Shown here one piece after another: positions 19,855 to 27,337 of a stretch of DNA of 64,000 nt. The notes beneath the pieces are model-generated. The model saw nothing but the letters and a program-made list of their open reading frames with translations, was not told the DNA's origin and ran no database searches. Position numbers and translations under genes: made by a program. Location of the stretch: NCBI RefSeq assembly GCF_020535565.1, contig NZ_CP084758.1:957501-1021500 (forward strand), read 5' to 3'. Position 1 is the first letter of the stretch, and the number at the start of each line of letters is the position of its first letter. This DNA comes from Shinella sp. XGS7 (GTDB lineage: Bacteria > Pseudomonadota > Gammaproteobacteria > Burkholderiales > Burkholderiaceae_C).

Positions 19855-20841
19855 ATGGCCGATCGCCGCCTCATCCTCCAATCCGGCCTGGCCGGTGCCG
19901 CCGGCAGCCTGCTGGGTCTGGGCCCCGCCGCCGCCCAAAGTCCCAGCTGGCCCAGCCGCTCGGTGCGCCTGGTCGTGCCCTTCGCCCCCGGCGGCAGCTC
20001 CGAGATCGTGGCCCGCGCCACTGCCCTGGAGCTCACCAAGACCCTGGGCCAGACCGTCTATGTGGAGAACAAGCCAGGCGGCGGCGGCAATATTGCCATG
20101 GGCGAGGTGGCCCGCGCCGACGATCAGCACACCCTGATCCTGGGCCATATCGGCACCCTGGCCGTGAACCCCTACATCTACGACAAGCTGCCCTTCGACA
20201 CCAACCGCGACTTCAAGCCGGTGACCCTGCTGGCCAAGGTGCCCAGCCTTTATGTGGTGCACCCGGATGTGCCGGCCAAGGACCTCAAGGAGTTCGTGGC
20301 CCTGGTGCGCAGCAAGCCGGGCAAGCTGAATTACGGCTCGGCCGGTAATGGCAGCGCCGGCCACCTGGCCATGGAATATCTGAAGATGGTGGGCAACCTC
20401 TTCATCCTGCACGTGCCCTACCGCGGCACCGGCCCCCAGCTGACTGATCTTCTGGCTGGCCGCCTGGACGCCGCCTCGGTGGGCGCGCCGGCCATCATGC
20501 AGTTCATCAAGGCCGGCAAGCTGCGCTGCATTGCCACCGGTTCCAAGGAGCGTCTGCCCCAGCTGCCCGATGTGCCCACCGTGGCCGAGCAGGGCTTCCC
20601 GGGCTTCGAGATGACGCAGTGGTACGGCCTGAACGCGCCCTCGACCATGGCCCAGGCGAACATCGACAAGCTGGCCGTGGAAGCCGCCAAGGCCATCCGC
20701 TCGGTGGGCTCGCGCGAGCGCCTGAGCCACGACGCGGCCGAGGCCGTGGGCAACACCCCGGCCCAGTTTGCGGCGTTCATTGCCCAGGAGCAGCAGCGCT
20801 GGAAGGCCGTGGTGGCCCGCGCCAAGATCAAGCCAGATTGA
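19855..20841 (+). CDS. Bug family tripartite tricarboxylate transporter receptor (TctC-like)
   Basis: A 328-residue periplasmic binding protein. A signal peptide covers roughly residues 1-28. The mature part shows the family signatures VRLVVPFAPGGSSEIVAR and YVENKPGGGGNIAMGEVA. Proteins of this family deliver small carboxylates to TctAB permeases. No tctA or tctB gene is in the window, as is usual for the many orphan Bug genes of Burkholderiales, so the ligand is unknown. A GGAGAC lies before the ATG. Confidence 0.92.
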   Translation: MADRRLILQSGLAGAAGSLLGLGPAAAQSPSWPSRSVRLVVPFAPGGSSEIVARATALELTKTLGQTVYVENKPGGGGNIAMGEVARADDQHTLILGHIGTLAVNPYIYDKLPFDTNRDFKPVTLLAKVPSLYVVHPDVPAKDLKEFVALVRSKPGKLNYGSAGNGSAGHLAMEYLKMVGNLFILHVPYRGTGPQLTDLLAGRLDAASVGAPAIMQFIKAGKLRCIATGSKERLPQLPDVPTVAEQGFPGFEMTQWYGLNAPSTMAQANIDKLAVEAAKAIRSVGSRERLSHDAAEAVGNTPAQFAAFIAQEQQRWKAVVARAKIKPD

Positions 20842-20867
20842 TGGGCCCACCCCCTACGGCCTGCGGC

Positions 20868-20885
20868 CGCCCCCTCAAGGGGGCG
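20868..20885. terminator. GC hairpin after the Bug receptor gene
   Basis: CGCCCCCTCAAGGGGGCG is a perfect seven-base stem with a short loop, 26 bases after the stop codon. Hairpins like this are common between Burkholderiales genes. It has no T tract, so termination is only probable. Confidence 0.5.
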
Positions 20886-20934
20886 AGGCCCTTGGACCGG
20901 CGAAGCCGGATCCTCGGCCTCCGCTCGGGAAGAC

Positions 20935-21177
20935 CTAGGCGCTGACGGCCGATCCCTCGTGCGTTTGCGTTCCACCGGCCTTCGGGCTGAACCAAGCACG
21001 CAGGCGCGCCTCCACCCGGTCCCAGTACTTGTCGTGGAAGTAGTGCATCACGGTGTTGACCAGGGGTTCCACAAAGGTCACGGCCCCGGCAATGGCGACG
21101 CTGCCGGTCATCGCATAGGTCACGCCGAAGGCGGTGCCCAGGTGCAGCACACCGAAGCTGGCGGTCTTGGCCATCAT
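20935..21177 (-). CDS. DUF2061 family membrane protein
   Basis: An 80-residue (or 79, from the second ATG at 21174) small membrane protein. The stretch KTASFGVLHLGTAFGVTYAM and the following VAIAGAVTFVEPLVNTVMHY hold the two predicted membrane helices of DUF2061, and FHDKYWDRV is typical of its end. AGGAG precedes the tandem ATG codons. It lies 121 bases after the ABC exporter on the same strand; a functional link to the exporter is not evident. The function of DUF2061 is unknown. Confidence 0.82.
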   Translation of the reverse strand: MMAKTASFGVLHLGTAFGVTYAMTGSVAIAGAVTFVEPLVNTVMHYFHDKYWDRVEARLRAWFSPKAGGTQTHEGSAVSA

Positions 21178-21298
21178 CGTTCTCCTATCGATATCAAAAA
21201 TCAGATAGGGGAATGCTAATGATTCGCAGCCGGGCCAGCCAGTTGGAAATCCTGATGGCGGCCATAGCCGCCCCCGGCCCGCTGGGCGATCCGGCCCC

Positions 21299-23470
21299 TC
21301 AGGCCTGGGCGCCGGGCGCTGGGGGCAGGGCGCGCAGGTCCTGCGCGACACGACCCTGGTGCAGGGTGATGACGCGCTGGGCCGCCGCGATGGTTTCAGG
21401 CCGGTGAGCGATCACGATGCGGGTGATCGGGAGCTGGCGTAGCGAGGCATTGACCTGGCGCTCGCGCTCCACGTCCAGCGCGCTGGTGGCCTCGTCCAGG
21501 AAGAGGAACTGGGGCCGCTTGTACAGGGCGCGCGCCAGCAGCAGGCGCTGGCGCTGGCCACCTGAAAGGCTGGAGCCCATATCGCCGATCAGGCTCTCGT
21601 AGCCCATGGGCATGGCCTGGATGTCCTCGTGCACGCAGGCCAGGCGCGCGCACTGCTCGATCCACTCGGTATCGGCCTGGGGGTCGAAAAAGGAGATGTT
21701 GTCGCGCAGGCTGCCGGCAAAGAGCTGGTCGTCCTGCATCACGGTGCCGATGCGGCGCCGCCAGTCGGCCAGGCCGATCTGGCTCAGGGCCTGTTCGCCC
21801 AGGCGGATCTCGCCGGCCTGGGGCGTGTGAATGCCCAGCATCAGCTTGAGCAGGGTGGTCTTGCCACAGCCCGAGGGGCCGACGATGGCCACCGCCTCGC
21901 CCGGCTCGATGCGCAGGCTGCAGTGCGAGATCACCTCGGGCTCGCCATCGGCATAGCGGAAGCTCACCTCGCGCAGCTCCAGCGCGGCCGGGGCCGCGGC
22001 CTGGGCGGGCAGCTGGTGGTCCAGGGGCTCGGGGGCGGTGAGCACGATATCGGCCAGGCGCTCGCCCTGCAGGCCCAGCATCTTGAGCTGCACCAGCTTG
22101 TCGATCAGGGCGGCCAGGCGCAGGCTGAACTGCTCTTTGTAGGCCAGGAAGGCGAAGAGCATGCCCACCGAGAGGCTGCGTTCCAGCACCAGCAGGGCGC
22201 CCAGCCAGACGATGGCCACCCGCTCCAGGCCGAAGACCAGCTTGTGCGCCACGCCCATGGCCAGCTCCAGGCGGCGCGAGCCCAGCTGGGCGTTCATATG
22301 CTCCACCACCAGATTGGCGAAGCGGGCGCCGCGGTCGGCCTGGGCATTGAAGAGCTTCACCGCCTGCGCGCCGCGCAGGGACTCGATGAAATGGCTGGTC
22401 TGGCGCGCCTCGTGGACCAGAGCCTCTTCCGAGGCCTGGCGCAGCGGCCGGAAATAGGCCCAGCGCAGCGCGCCATAGGCCGCCACCGCCGCCAGCGCAA
22501 TCAGGGCCAGGCGCGGGCTGTAGACCCACATCATGGCCAGGGTGATCAGCACCATCAGCCCGTCCAGCACCGCCTCGATGAACTGGGTGGTGAGGGTCTG
22601 CTGCATCTGCTGCACGCTGTTGAAGCGCGAGAGGATGTCGCCCAGATGGCGCTTCTCGAACCAGTCCAGCGGCAGGCGCAGCAGGTGGTTGAAGACATTG
22701 GAGAGCCACTGCAGGTTCAGGCTGGCCGAAAGCTGCAGCACGGCCCAGGAGCGCAGGGCGCCTATGCTCACCTGCAGCAGCACCAGCAGGCCGAAGCCCA
22801 GGCCCAGGGTGACGAGCAGATCGCGGTCGTCGCTGACCAGCACCCCGTCCACCACCCATTGCAGGAAGAAGGGCGAGAGCAGCACCAGCAGCTCCAGCGC
22901 CAGGGCCAGGGCCAGGATCTGGGCCAGGGAGCGTTTGAGCCCCAGCACCCGGCCCAGCAGCTGCTGCCAGCGAATCCTGGGTGCGGCGGGCTTGGGTGCG
23001 AAGTCGGGGCCGGGCCGCAGCTCCAGGGCCACGCCGGTGAAGTGGCGCGAGAGCTCGGCCAGCTTGATCCAGCGCCGGCCGGCCACCGGGTCGTGCAGCA
23101 GGGCGCGGTCGCCGCGCACCTCGGCCAGCACCACGAAGTGGCGGAAGTCCCAGTGCAGGATGCAGGGCAGCTGCAGCTGGGCCAGGTGCTCGGGCTCGGC
23201 GCGCAGGGCGCGGCTGGCCAGGCCCAGCTGGGCGGCCATGCGCACCAGATCGGCCATGGTCGCGCCCTTGAGCGAGAGCGAGAAGCGCGCGCGCAGCTCG
23301 GCCAGATCGCAGCGCTGGCCGTGGAAGCTGGCCACCATGGCCAGGCAGGCCAGGGCGCATTCGGCGCCTTCGGTCTGCAGGATCAGGGGCAGGCGCGAGC
23401 CGCGCCGCCAGCCCAGGTTCAGGCGCTCCAGCAGACTGCCGCTGTGATTTGAGTTTGCGGATTCAGACAC
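21299..23470 (-). CDS. Peptidase-C39-containing ABC exporter (CvaB/RaxB type)
   Basis: A 723-residue exporter that removes a double-glycine leader and pumps out the mature peptide. The N-terminal C39 protease has QTEGAECALACLAMV (catalytic Cys), the histidine in HWDFRHFVVLAEV and the aspartate in LLHDPVAGRRW. A six-helix membrane domain follows. The ATPase has Walker A VGPSGCGKTT, signature LSGGQRQR, Walker B FLFLDEATSALD and the H-loop IVIAHRPET. GTG at 23470 overlaps the hlyD stop; a TTG at 23497 is a less likely start. It is the last gene of the luxR-peptide-hlyD-exporter set, so the peptide encoded at 24764-24949 is the obvious substrate. Confidence 0.94.
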   Translation of the reverse strand: MSESANSNHSGSLLERLNLGWRRGSRLPLILQTEGAECALACLAMVASFHGQRCDLAELRARFSLSLKGATMADLVRMAAQLGLASRALRAEPEHLAQLQLPCILHWDFRHFVVLAEVRGDRALLHDPVAGRRWIKLAELSRHFTGVALELRPGPDFAPKPAAPRIRWQQLLGRVLGLKRSLAQILALALALELLVLLSPFFLQWVVDGVLVSDDRDLLVTLGLGFGLLVLLQVSIGALRSWAVLQLSASLNLQWLSNVFNHLLRLPLDWFEKRHLGDILSRFNSVQQMQQTLTTQFIEAVLDGLMVLITLAMMWVYSPRLALIALAAVAAYGALRWAYFRPLRQASEEALVHEARQTSHFIESLRGAQAVKLFNAQADRGARFANLVVEHMNAQLGSRRLELAMGVAHKLVFGLERVAIVWLGALLVLERSLSVGMLFAFLAYKEQFSLRLAALIDKLVQLKMLGLQGERLADIVLTAPEPLDHQLPAQAAAPAALELREVSFRYADGEPEVISHCSLRIEPGEAVAIVGPSGCGKTTLLKLMLGIHTPQAGEIRLGEQALSQIGLADWRRRIGTVMQDDQLFAGSLRDNISFFDPQADTEWIEQCARLACVHEDIQAMPMGYESLIGDMGSSLSGGQRQRLLLARALYKRPQFLFLDEATSALDVERERQVNASLRQLPITRIVIAHRPETIAAAQRVITLHQGRVAQDLRALPPAPGAQA

Positions 23471-24707
23471 GGTTCGCCAAGGCCAGCAGGGGTTCAAAAA
23501 TCCATTCGATCAGGCGGCGCTTTTCCAGCAGCACATCGGCATCCAGCTGCATGCCCACGGCCAGGGGCTGCTCGGCGCCATAGGCGGCCACGCTCTGTCG
23601 CTCCAGGGCCACGGTGATGCGGTACAGCGGCTCGGCGCCGCCGGCCGCCGGGCCCAGGGGCAGGGCGGCCAGCTCGGCCGCGGGCAGGGGGGTGCGCGAG
23701 ACCTGCAGCACCCGGCCCTGCTGATGGCCGAACTTCTGATAGGGATAGGCCTGGTAGCGCAGGCGCACCGCCTGCTCGGGCCGCACAAAGCCCACGGCGC
23801 TGGAGGGCGCGTAGAGATAGGCCTGCATGCGCGTGTCGGCTGGAAGCAGGCTGGCCAGGGCCAGGGCCGGCGTCACGGGCTGGCCGGGCTCGGCCTGCAG
23901 GGTGGAGACGATGCCGTCGCTGGGCGCGCGCAGCACCAGGCGGCGCCGCGCCTCGGTCTCCAGGCCCAGGGCGCGCAGCGAGGCCAGCTCGCGCGTGAGC
24001 TCGCCGCGGCGCTCGGTCAGGCGCAGGGGCAGGGCCTCGCGCTCGGCGCGCAGGGCGGCCTGTTCGGTGCGCAGCTTCTCGCGCTCGCGCTCCAGGCTCA
24101 GGGCTTGCGCCTCGGTGTCCAGCAGCTCGCGGCGGCGCGCCTGCAGCTGGGTGTCGGAATAGAAGCCCTGGGCGCGCAGGGCCTCGGCCCGCGTCAGCTC
24201 CTCGCGCGCCAGGCGGCGGCGTTCGCGGTGGGCCTTGGATTCCTGCTCGGCCGCGTCCAGCTCGCCCTGCTGGGCGGCCAGGCGGCGCTCCAGACCCTGG
24301 CGCTGCTGCTGGAACTGCGGCTCCAGCTGGGCCAGGGCCTCGCGCAGCGAGGCTTCGCGCTCCAGCAGGCTCCGGGCCACGCCCTCGCCGGCCTGGCTGC
24401 TGGCGCTGTCCAGGCTCAGCTCAAAGAGGATGTCGCCGGCCTTGACGGCCTGGCCTTCGCTGACGCGGCGCGCCAGCACGGTGGCGGCCTGCGGGGCGGT
24501 GATGCGCAGCACGCCGCGGTCCGGCACCAGATAGCCGCTCACGCGCGCCTTGCGGCTGTACTCGGCGGTGCAGAGAAAGACACCAACCAAAACGACGCTG
24601 CCCACGGCGCAGGCCGTGAGCAGCTTGAGCGAGAGAGGGCGCAGCAGCTGAATGCTGCCCAACCAGGACTGTTGCTGCCCGGCCAGTGCTTCAGGACGGA
24701 ACAGCAT
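23463..24707 (-). CDS. HlyD/CvaA-type periplasmic adaptor for the peptide exporter
   Basis: A 414-residue membrane fusion protein. One membrane helix (about residues 28-49, LLTACAVGSVVLVGVFLCTA) is followed by a lipoyl-like region (VPDRGVLRITAPQAATVLAR), a long coiled coil at about 115-245 rich in E, Q, R and L, then the second lipoyl half and a C-terminal beta domain. It would bridge the ABC exporter to a TolC-like outer membrane channel, which is not encoded in the window. It starts 56 bases after the peptide gene and overlaps the exporter gene. Confidence 0.92.
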   Translation of the reverse strand: MLFRPEALAGQQQSWLGSIQLLRPLSLKLLTACAVGSVVLVGVFLCTAEYSRKARVSGYLVPDRGVLRITAPQAATVLARRVSEGQAVKAGDILFELSLDSASSQAGEGVARSLLEREASLREALAQLEPQFQQQRQGLERRLAAQQGELDAAEQESKAHRERRRLAREELTRAEALRAQGFYSDTQLQARRRELLDTEAQALSLEREREKLRTEQAALRAEREALPLRLTERRGELTRELASLRALGLETEARRRLVLRAPSDGIVSTLQAEPGQPVTPALALASLLPADTRMQAYLYAPSSAVGFVRPEQAVRLRYQAYPYQKFGHQQGRVLQVSRTPLPAAELAALPLGPAAGGAEPLYRITVALERQSVAAYGAEQPLAVGMQLDADVLLEKRRLIEWIFEPLLALANRV

Positions 24708-24763
24708 TCAGCTCAGTTGCCACGCTGCTCCCTCGCGGGGGATGACAGCGAATTGTGTTGTGT

Positions 24764-24949
24764 TTACCAGCCGGACTTCGGCGCGCCCGTGGAGGCGAGG
24801 CTGAAGGCTTCGACTTGATCCAGAGCGCCCCAGCCACTCTTGGGGGCGCCGCCGCTGACCAGATCCAGCAGGCTGGCATCGATCTCGACGGGGGCTGCAA
24901 GCTTCTCGGTGGCGAGGACTTGTTGCGCTTGAACTTGTTGCTTTTGCAT
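24764..24949 (-). CDS. Double-glycine leader peptide with duplicated GAPKSGW motif
   Basis: A 61-residue precursor that fits the C39 exporter downstream. Residues 1-34 form a glutamine-rich leader ending IDASLLDLVSGG, which has the hydrophobic spacing and VSGG end of microcin and bacteriocin leaders. Cleavage after G34 leaves a 27-residue peptide that begins APKSGW and ends APKSGW; the two copies are encoded with different synonymous codons, so they are not a simple recent DNA duplication. No cysteines, so no lanthionine or disulfide. GGAG precedes the ATG. A lux-box-like site lies 75-94 bases upstream. A signal, toxin or adhesive role are all possible; I do not recognise the family. Confidence 0.85.
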   Translation of the reverse strand: MQKQQVQAQQVLATEKLAAPVEIDASLLDLVSGGAPKSGWGALDQVEAFSLASTGAPKSGW

Positions 24950-25023
24950 GACCGGCTCCGGGTGTTCTGTGACGTGCGAAGAAGTGCACAGCCCGGATTG
25001 AAACGGCGAACGCAATCATGCGT

Positions 25024-25043
25024 AACTGTCAACTCTTACAGAT
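25024..25043 (-). promoter_or_regulatory. Lux-box-like operator upstream of the peptide gene
   Basis: On the minus strand the site reads ATCTGTAAGAGTTGACAGTT. It has the CTGT-N8-ACAG layout of the Vibrio lux box (inner half-sites of ACCTGTAGGATCGTACAGGT). A TTGACA at 25032-25027 overlaps its downstream half, as in LuxR-activated promoters where the box overlaps -35. A good -10 cannot be seen, which is compatible with activator dependence. Confidence 0.65.
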
Positions 25044-25060
25044 GGGGGATGGTCACGGCA

Positions 25061-25080
25061 CGGCTTAACGTATTAAGCCG
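25061..25080. repeat. Perfect inverted repeat across the luxR stop codon
   Basis: CGGCTTAACGTATTAAGCCG is a perfect palindrome with an eight-base stem and four-base loop. It covers the last four codons and stop of the LuxR-type gene. There is no following T tract, so it may partially stop or stabilise the transcript between regulator and peptide, or be a protein-binding site. Confidence 0.55.
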
Positions 25081-25778
25081 AGGCGGAGTGCCTTGAGCAC
25101 GGCCTGATGCTTGTTGCTGCTGCCCAGCTTGTGCATGGCGTTATTGAGGTGCAACACGGCGGTGCGTTCGGAGATATTCAGGATGCCGCCCACCTCCCAG
25201 GCGGTCTTGCCCTCCATGGTCCAGCGTAGGCATTCCAGCTCACGCGGCGTGAGTTTGGGCGCTTCCAGCTGCTGCTCGGCCGGCAGCAAGACACGCATGG
25301 CGGCATCAAGAGCGTGGACAGCGAACAACTGAATATCCGCCACCATGCGTGTCAGGGCCGTGTTGTCCGTTGGCAGCGCTCGATCCCTGTCCAGACCAAG
25401 AACAAAATGCCGGCCCTCCGGCAAATGCAGGGCCAGGCAGATGCCGGTGCGGTATCCAAACTGGGATTGGGCCTCCCAGAGGTCTCCAGCGTCATGGCGT
25501 ACGTAGGTCGCCTGGTCCCAGACGATGGGCACGCTATTTCGCTTGCAGTGCTGCATGACCGGATCCTGGCGGCGCAGCTGCGGGCTGTCCATGGCATCCC
25601 TAAAGCCTGCCGGACAGTTGTCGAGAAAGATGAACTCGGACTGCCCCAACGCGTGATCCACCACCGTGATCGCGGAGAAGGTCTCGAACTCCAACTGCTT
25701 CGTAAAGCGAGCCACTTCCCCGCGGAATTCTTCGCGGGTTCTGGCTTCGAGTACGGATTGGTAACCGCCCTGCAGCAT
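25065..25778 (-). CDS. LuxR family regulator with autoinducer-binding domain
   Basis: A 237-residue LuxR-type protein: an N-terminal autoinducer-binding domain (about 1-165) and a C-terminal LuxR helix-turn-helix (about 175-237, LTPRELECLRW and GKTAWEVGGILNISERT). Compared with AHL receptors, D72, P73 and W87 are in the places of LuxR D70, P71 and W85, but F59 and M63 replace W57 and Y61 (NCPAGFRDAM). This suggests a different ligand. No luxI is in the window, so it is a LuxR solo. It is upstream of the peptide gene on the same strand. The ATG at 25778 follows GGAAAGAG. Confidence 0.92.
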   Translation of the reverse strand: MLQGGYQSVLEARTREEFRGEVARFTKQLEFETFSAITVVDHALGQSEFIFLDNCPAGFRDAMDSPQLRRQDPVMQHCKRNSVPIVWDQATYVRHDAGDLWEAQSQFGYRTGICLALHLPEGRHFVLGLDRDRALPTDNTALTRMVADIQLFAVHALDAAMRVLLPAEQQLEAPKLTPRELECLRWTMEGKTAWEVGGILNISERTAVLHLNNAMHKLGSSNKHQAVLKALRLGLIR

Positions 25779-25830
25779 CAAACTCTTTCCACGCAGTTCC
25801 CGCGCTGGTTTCGCAACGGGGCCTTCATAT

Positions 25831-25850
25831 CCCTGACAAGGTTTACAGCT
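25831..25850 (-). promoter_or_regulatory. Second lux-box-like site upstream of the LuxR-type gene
   Basis: On the minus strand AGCTGTAAACCTTGTCAGGG, i.e. CTGTAA-N3-TTG-N-CAG, the same pattern as the site upstream of the peptide (12 of the 16 core bases identical). It lies about 55 bases before the luxR ATG and also upstream of the divergent gene at 25940, so it could serve autoregulation, the divergent gene or both. Confidence 0.5.
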
Positions 25851-25939
25851 AGCGATTCATCCCAGGTGTCAGCAAACTTTCGACATGCTCGCCGGGTTTG
25901 CCCGAGCCATTCCCCTCATCCAGAGAAAACTCCAGAAAA

Positions 25940-26314
25940 ATGACTCCAACTTGGATTGTGTACGCATGGCCGCGAATTTTGTGCGAAGCAAAGCGGGCAG
26001 GTCGCCTGCAATTCGCGCATTCCACGACGCGCGTGTTGGTGTCGGGCGACGCGGCTCAGCCTTCCATGGGGCAAACCCTGTGGATCGGCGCCTCTGAAAA
26101 TGGGGCCGAGGCCGGTGTGGCCTGGGATTGGGTGTGTTTACCCGAGGGTGTGGTGGCCATGGCGGATCCCATGGCCCTGGTGACCAATCTTCAGTTTCTC
26201 AGCCCTCAGGGCGAGGTGCTGGCCCCCATGGAATCGGTGCTGCAGCTCAATGGCATCGTGCACACCCTGCCCTGGCAGTGCGAGGTGCAGCGCGCCCTGG
26301 GTCTGCTGCATTGA
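25940..26314 (+). CDS. Hypothetical protein divergent from the LuxR-type gene
   Basis: A 124-residue protein that I do not recognise. It starts MTPTWIVYAWPRILCEAKR, has no signal peptide or membrane helix and ends CEVQRALGLLH. The middle (GVAWDWVCLPEGVVAMADPM, then VTNLQFLSPQGEVLAPMES) reads as a soluble alpha/beta protein, with codon use close to the neighbours in its second half. The first part and upstream region are AT-richer. Its divergent position opposite the LuxR-type gene, with a lux-box-like site between them, makes co-regulation with the peptide cassette possible. Confidence 0.6.
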   Translation: MTPTWIVYAWPRILCEAKRAGRLQFAHSTTRVLVSGDAAQPSMGQTLWIGASENGAEAGVAWDWVCLPEGVVAMADPMALVTNLQFLSPQGEVLAPMESVLQLNGIVHTLPWQCEVQRALGLLH

Positions 26315-26339
26315 GCCGGCGCCGGGCGACGCCCCGGCT

Positions 26340-26663
26340 TCAGAGCTCGCCGATGGCGATCTGGGACAGCACGTCCAGCTGCATCAGCTCCTGCACGCCC
26401 GGATCGGGCCGCGTGCCGCACCAGGCCAGCACCAGCATGCTGCTGGCCAGCAGCGCAGCACCCAGCCAGCGCAGGGGGTGATCGCGCCAGCGCGCCAGCA
26501 TCAGCTGGCCGCCGCTGCCGCGCTGCAGGGCCGCGCCCTGGGCGCTGGCATGCCTTTGCTGCCATTGCGCCAGCACCCGCTCTTGCAGGGCTGCACTGTC
26601 TTCCGCGGGCAGGGCCTGGCGCAGAGCCTCTTGCAGCGGGGTGTCCTCGGGGTCGGGTTTCAT
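26340..26663 (-). CDS. DUF3619-like membrane protein, probable anti-sigma partner
   Basis: A 107-residue protein with one membrane helix at about residues 64-82 (LRWLGAALLASSMLVLAWC). The N-terminal part is a soluble acidic/helical region as in small anti-sigma proteins; the end is a short acidic tail. It overlaps the sigma factor gene by ATGA, and the sigma-DUF3619-DUF3106 set is common in Burkholderiales. Binding the sigma factor at the membrane is inferred from this position. Confidence 0.72.
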   Translation of the reverse strand: MKPDPEDTPLQEALRQALPAEDSAALQERVLAQWQQRHASAQGAALQRGSGGQLMLARWRDHPLRWLGAALLASSMLVLAWCGTRPDPGVQELMQLDVLSQIAIGEL

Positions 26664-27337
26664 GCGCGTACTTCCGGTTCGGCAGGGGGCTCGCTCGCCT
26701 GCAGCTGGCGCCGCAGGGCCTGCTTGGCGCGGTGCAGCAGCTGGTGGGCGGCATTGGCTTCGCTCAGGGACAGGGCCTGGGCGATCTCGGCCACGCTCGC
26801 GTCGGCATAGGCCCACAGGGCCAGGGCCATGCGCTGGCGGGCCGGCAGGCGCTGCAGGGCCTGCAGCAAGACCCGGCCCTCGATGCGCAGCTCCAGTGCA
26901 CCCTCGGGTGTGGGCCGCTGGGTGTCGATCAGGGCTTCGCTGAGCGCGTCCAGGGCCTCGGGCTCCAGGCTGAGCTCGCGCCGCTGCAGCAGCAGGCTTT
27001 TGCAGCGGTTGATCACGATGGTGTTGAAGAAGGTGGCCAGGCTGGCGCCCCGCGCCTCGCTGGGGCGGCTGCCCCACAGGCGCAAAAAGGATTCCTGCAC
27101 CATGTCCTCGGCATCCTCCTGGCGGCGCAGCAGCTGCCGGGCCAGGCCCAGGGCCTGGGGCGTTAGCTGCTGCACCAGGGCCGTGGCGGCGGCCGCCTCG
27201 CCGGCGCAGGCGCGCCGCCACAGCGCCCAGTCTGCGCCGCCCGGCCGGGCTGCAGTGGCGCGGCCCAGCCGGGCGCGCGCCGCCGACCACCAGCGCAGGG
27301 GGGCGGCGGCGCCGGGCGGGTCGAGGGCCTCGCTCAT
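26660..27337 (-). CDS. ECF-type RNA polymerase sigma factor
   Basis: A 225-residue sigma-70 family factor. Region 2 is around residues 60-115 (RRQEDAEDMVQESFLRLWG, then ATFFNTIVINRCKSLL), and region 4 around 155-210 (ALQRLPARQRMALALWAYAD, then SVAEIAQALSLSEANAAHQL). An extra 40 residues precede region 2. It overlaps the upstream DUF3106 gene and the downstream DUF3619-like gene by ATGA each, so all three are translationally coupled. Confidence 0.9.
   Translation of the reverse strand: MSEALDPPGAAAPLRWWSAARARLGRATAARPGGADWALWRRACAGEAAAATALVQQLTPQALGLARQLLRRQEDAEDMVQESFLRLWGSRPSEARGASLATFFNTIVINRCKSLLLQRRELSLEPEALDALSEALIDTQRPTPEGALELRIEGRVLLQALQRLPARQRMALALWAYADASVAEIAQALSLSEANAAHQLLHRAKQALRRQLQASEPPAEPEVRA

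Noticed and set aside
21629-23452. A 607-codon plus-strand frame opposite the C39 ABC exporter
   Set aside because: Glutamine/alanine/histidine-rich shadow without domain; the exporter motifs are on the minus strand.
23471-23497. TTG at 23497 as start of the ABC exporter
   Set aside because: It would add nine residues inside hlyD without a ribosome site; the GTG at 23470 overlapping the hlyD stop is simpler.
24708-24763. Terminator between peptide and hlyD genes
   Set aside because: A short TCCC/GGGA hairpin is visible, but the stem is weak and no T tract follows; read-through to hlyD is more likely.
24950-25064. A full sigma-70 promoter for the peptide gene
   Set aside because: TTGACA is clear, but no acceptable -10 lies 16-18 bases downstream; only the lux-box-like operator is reported.
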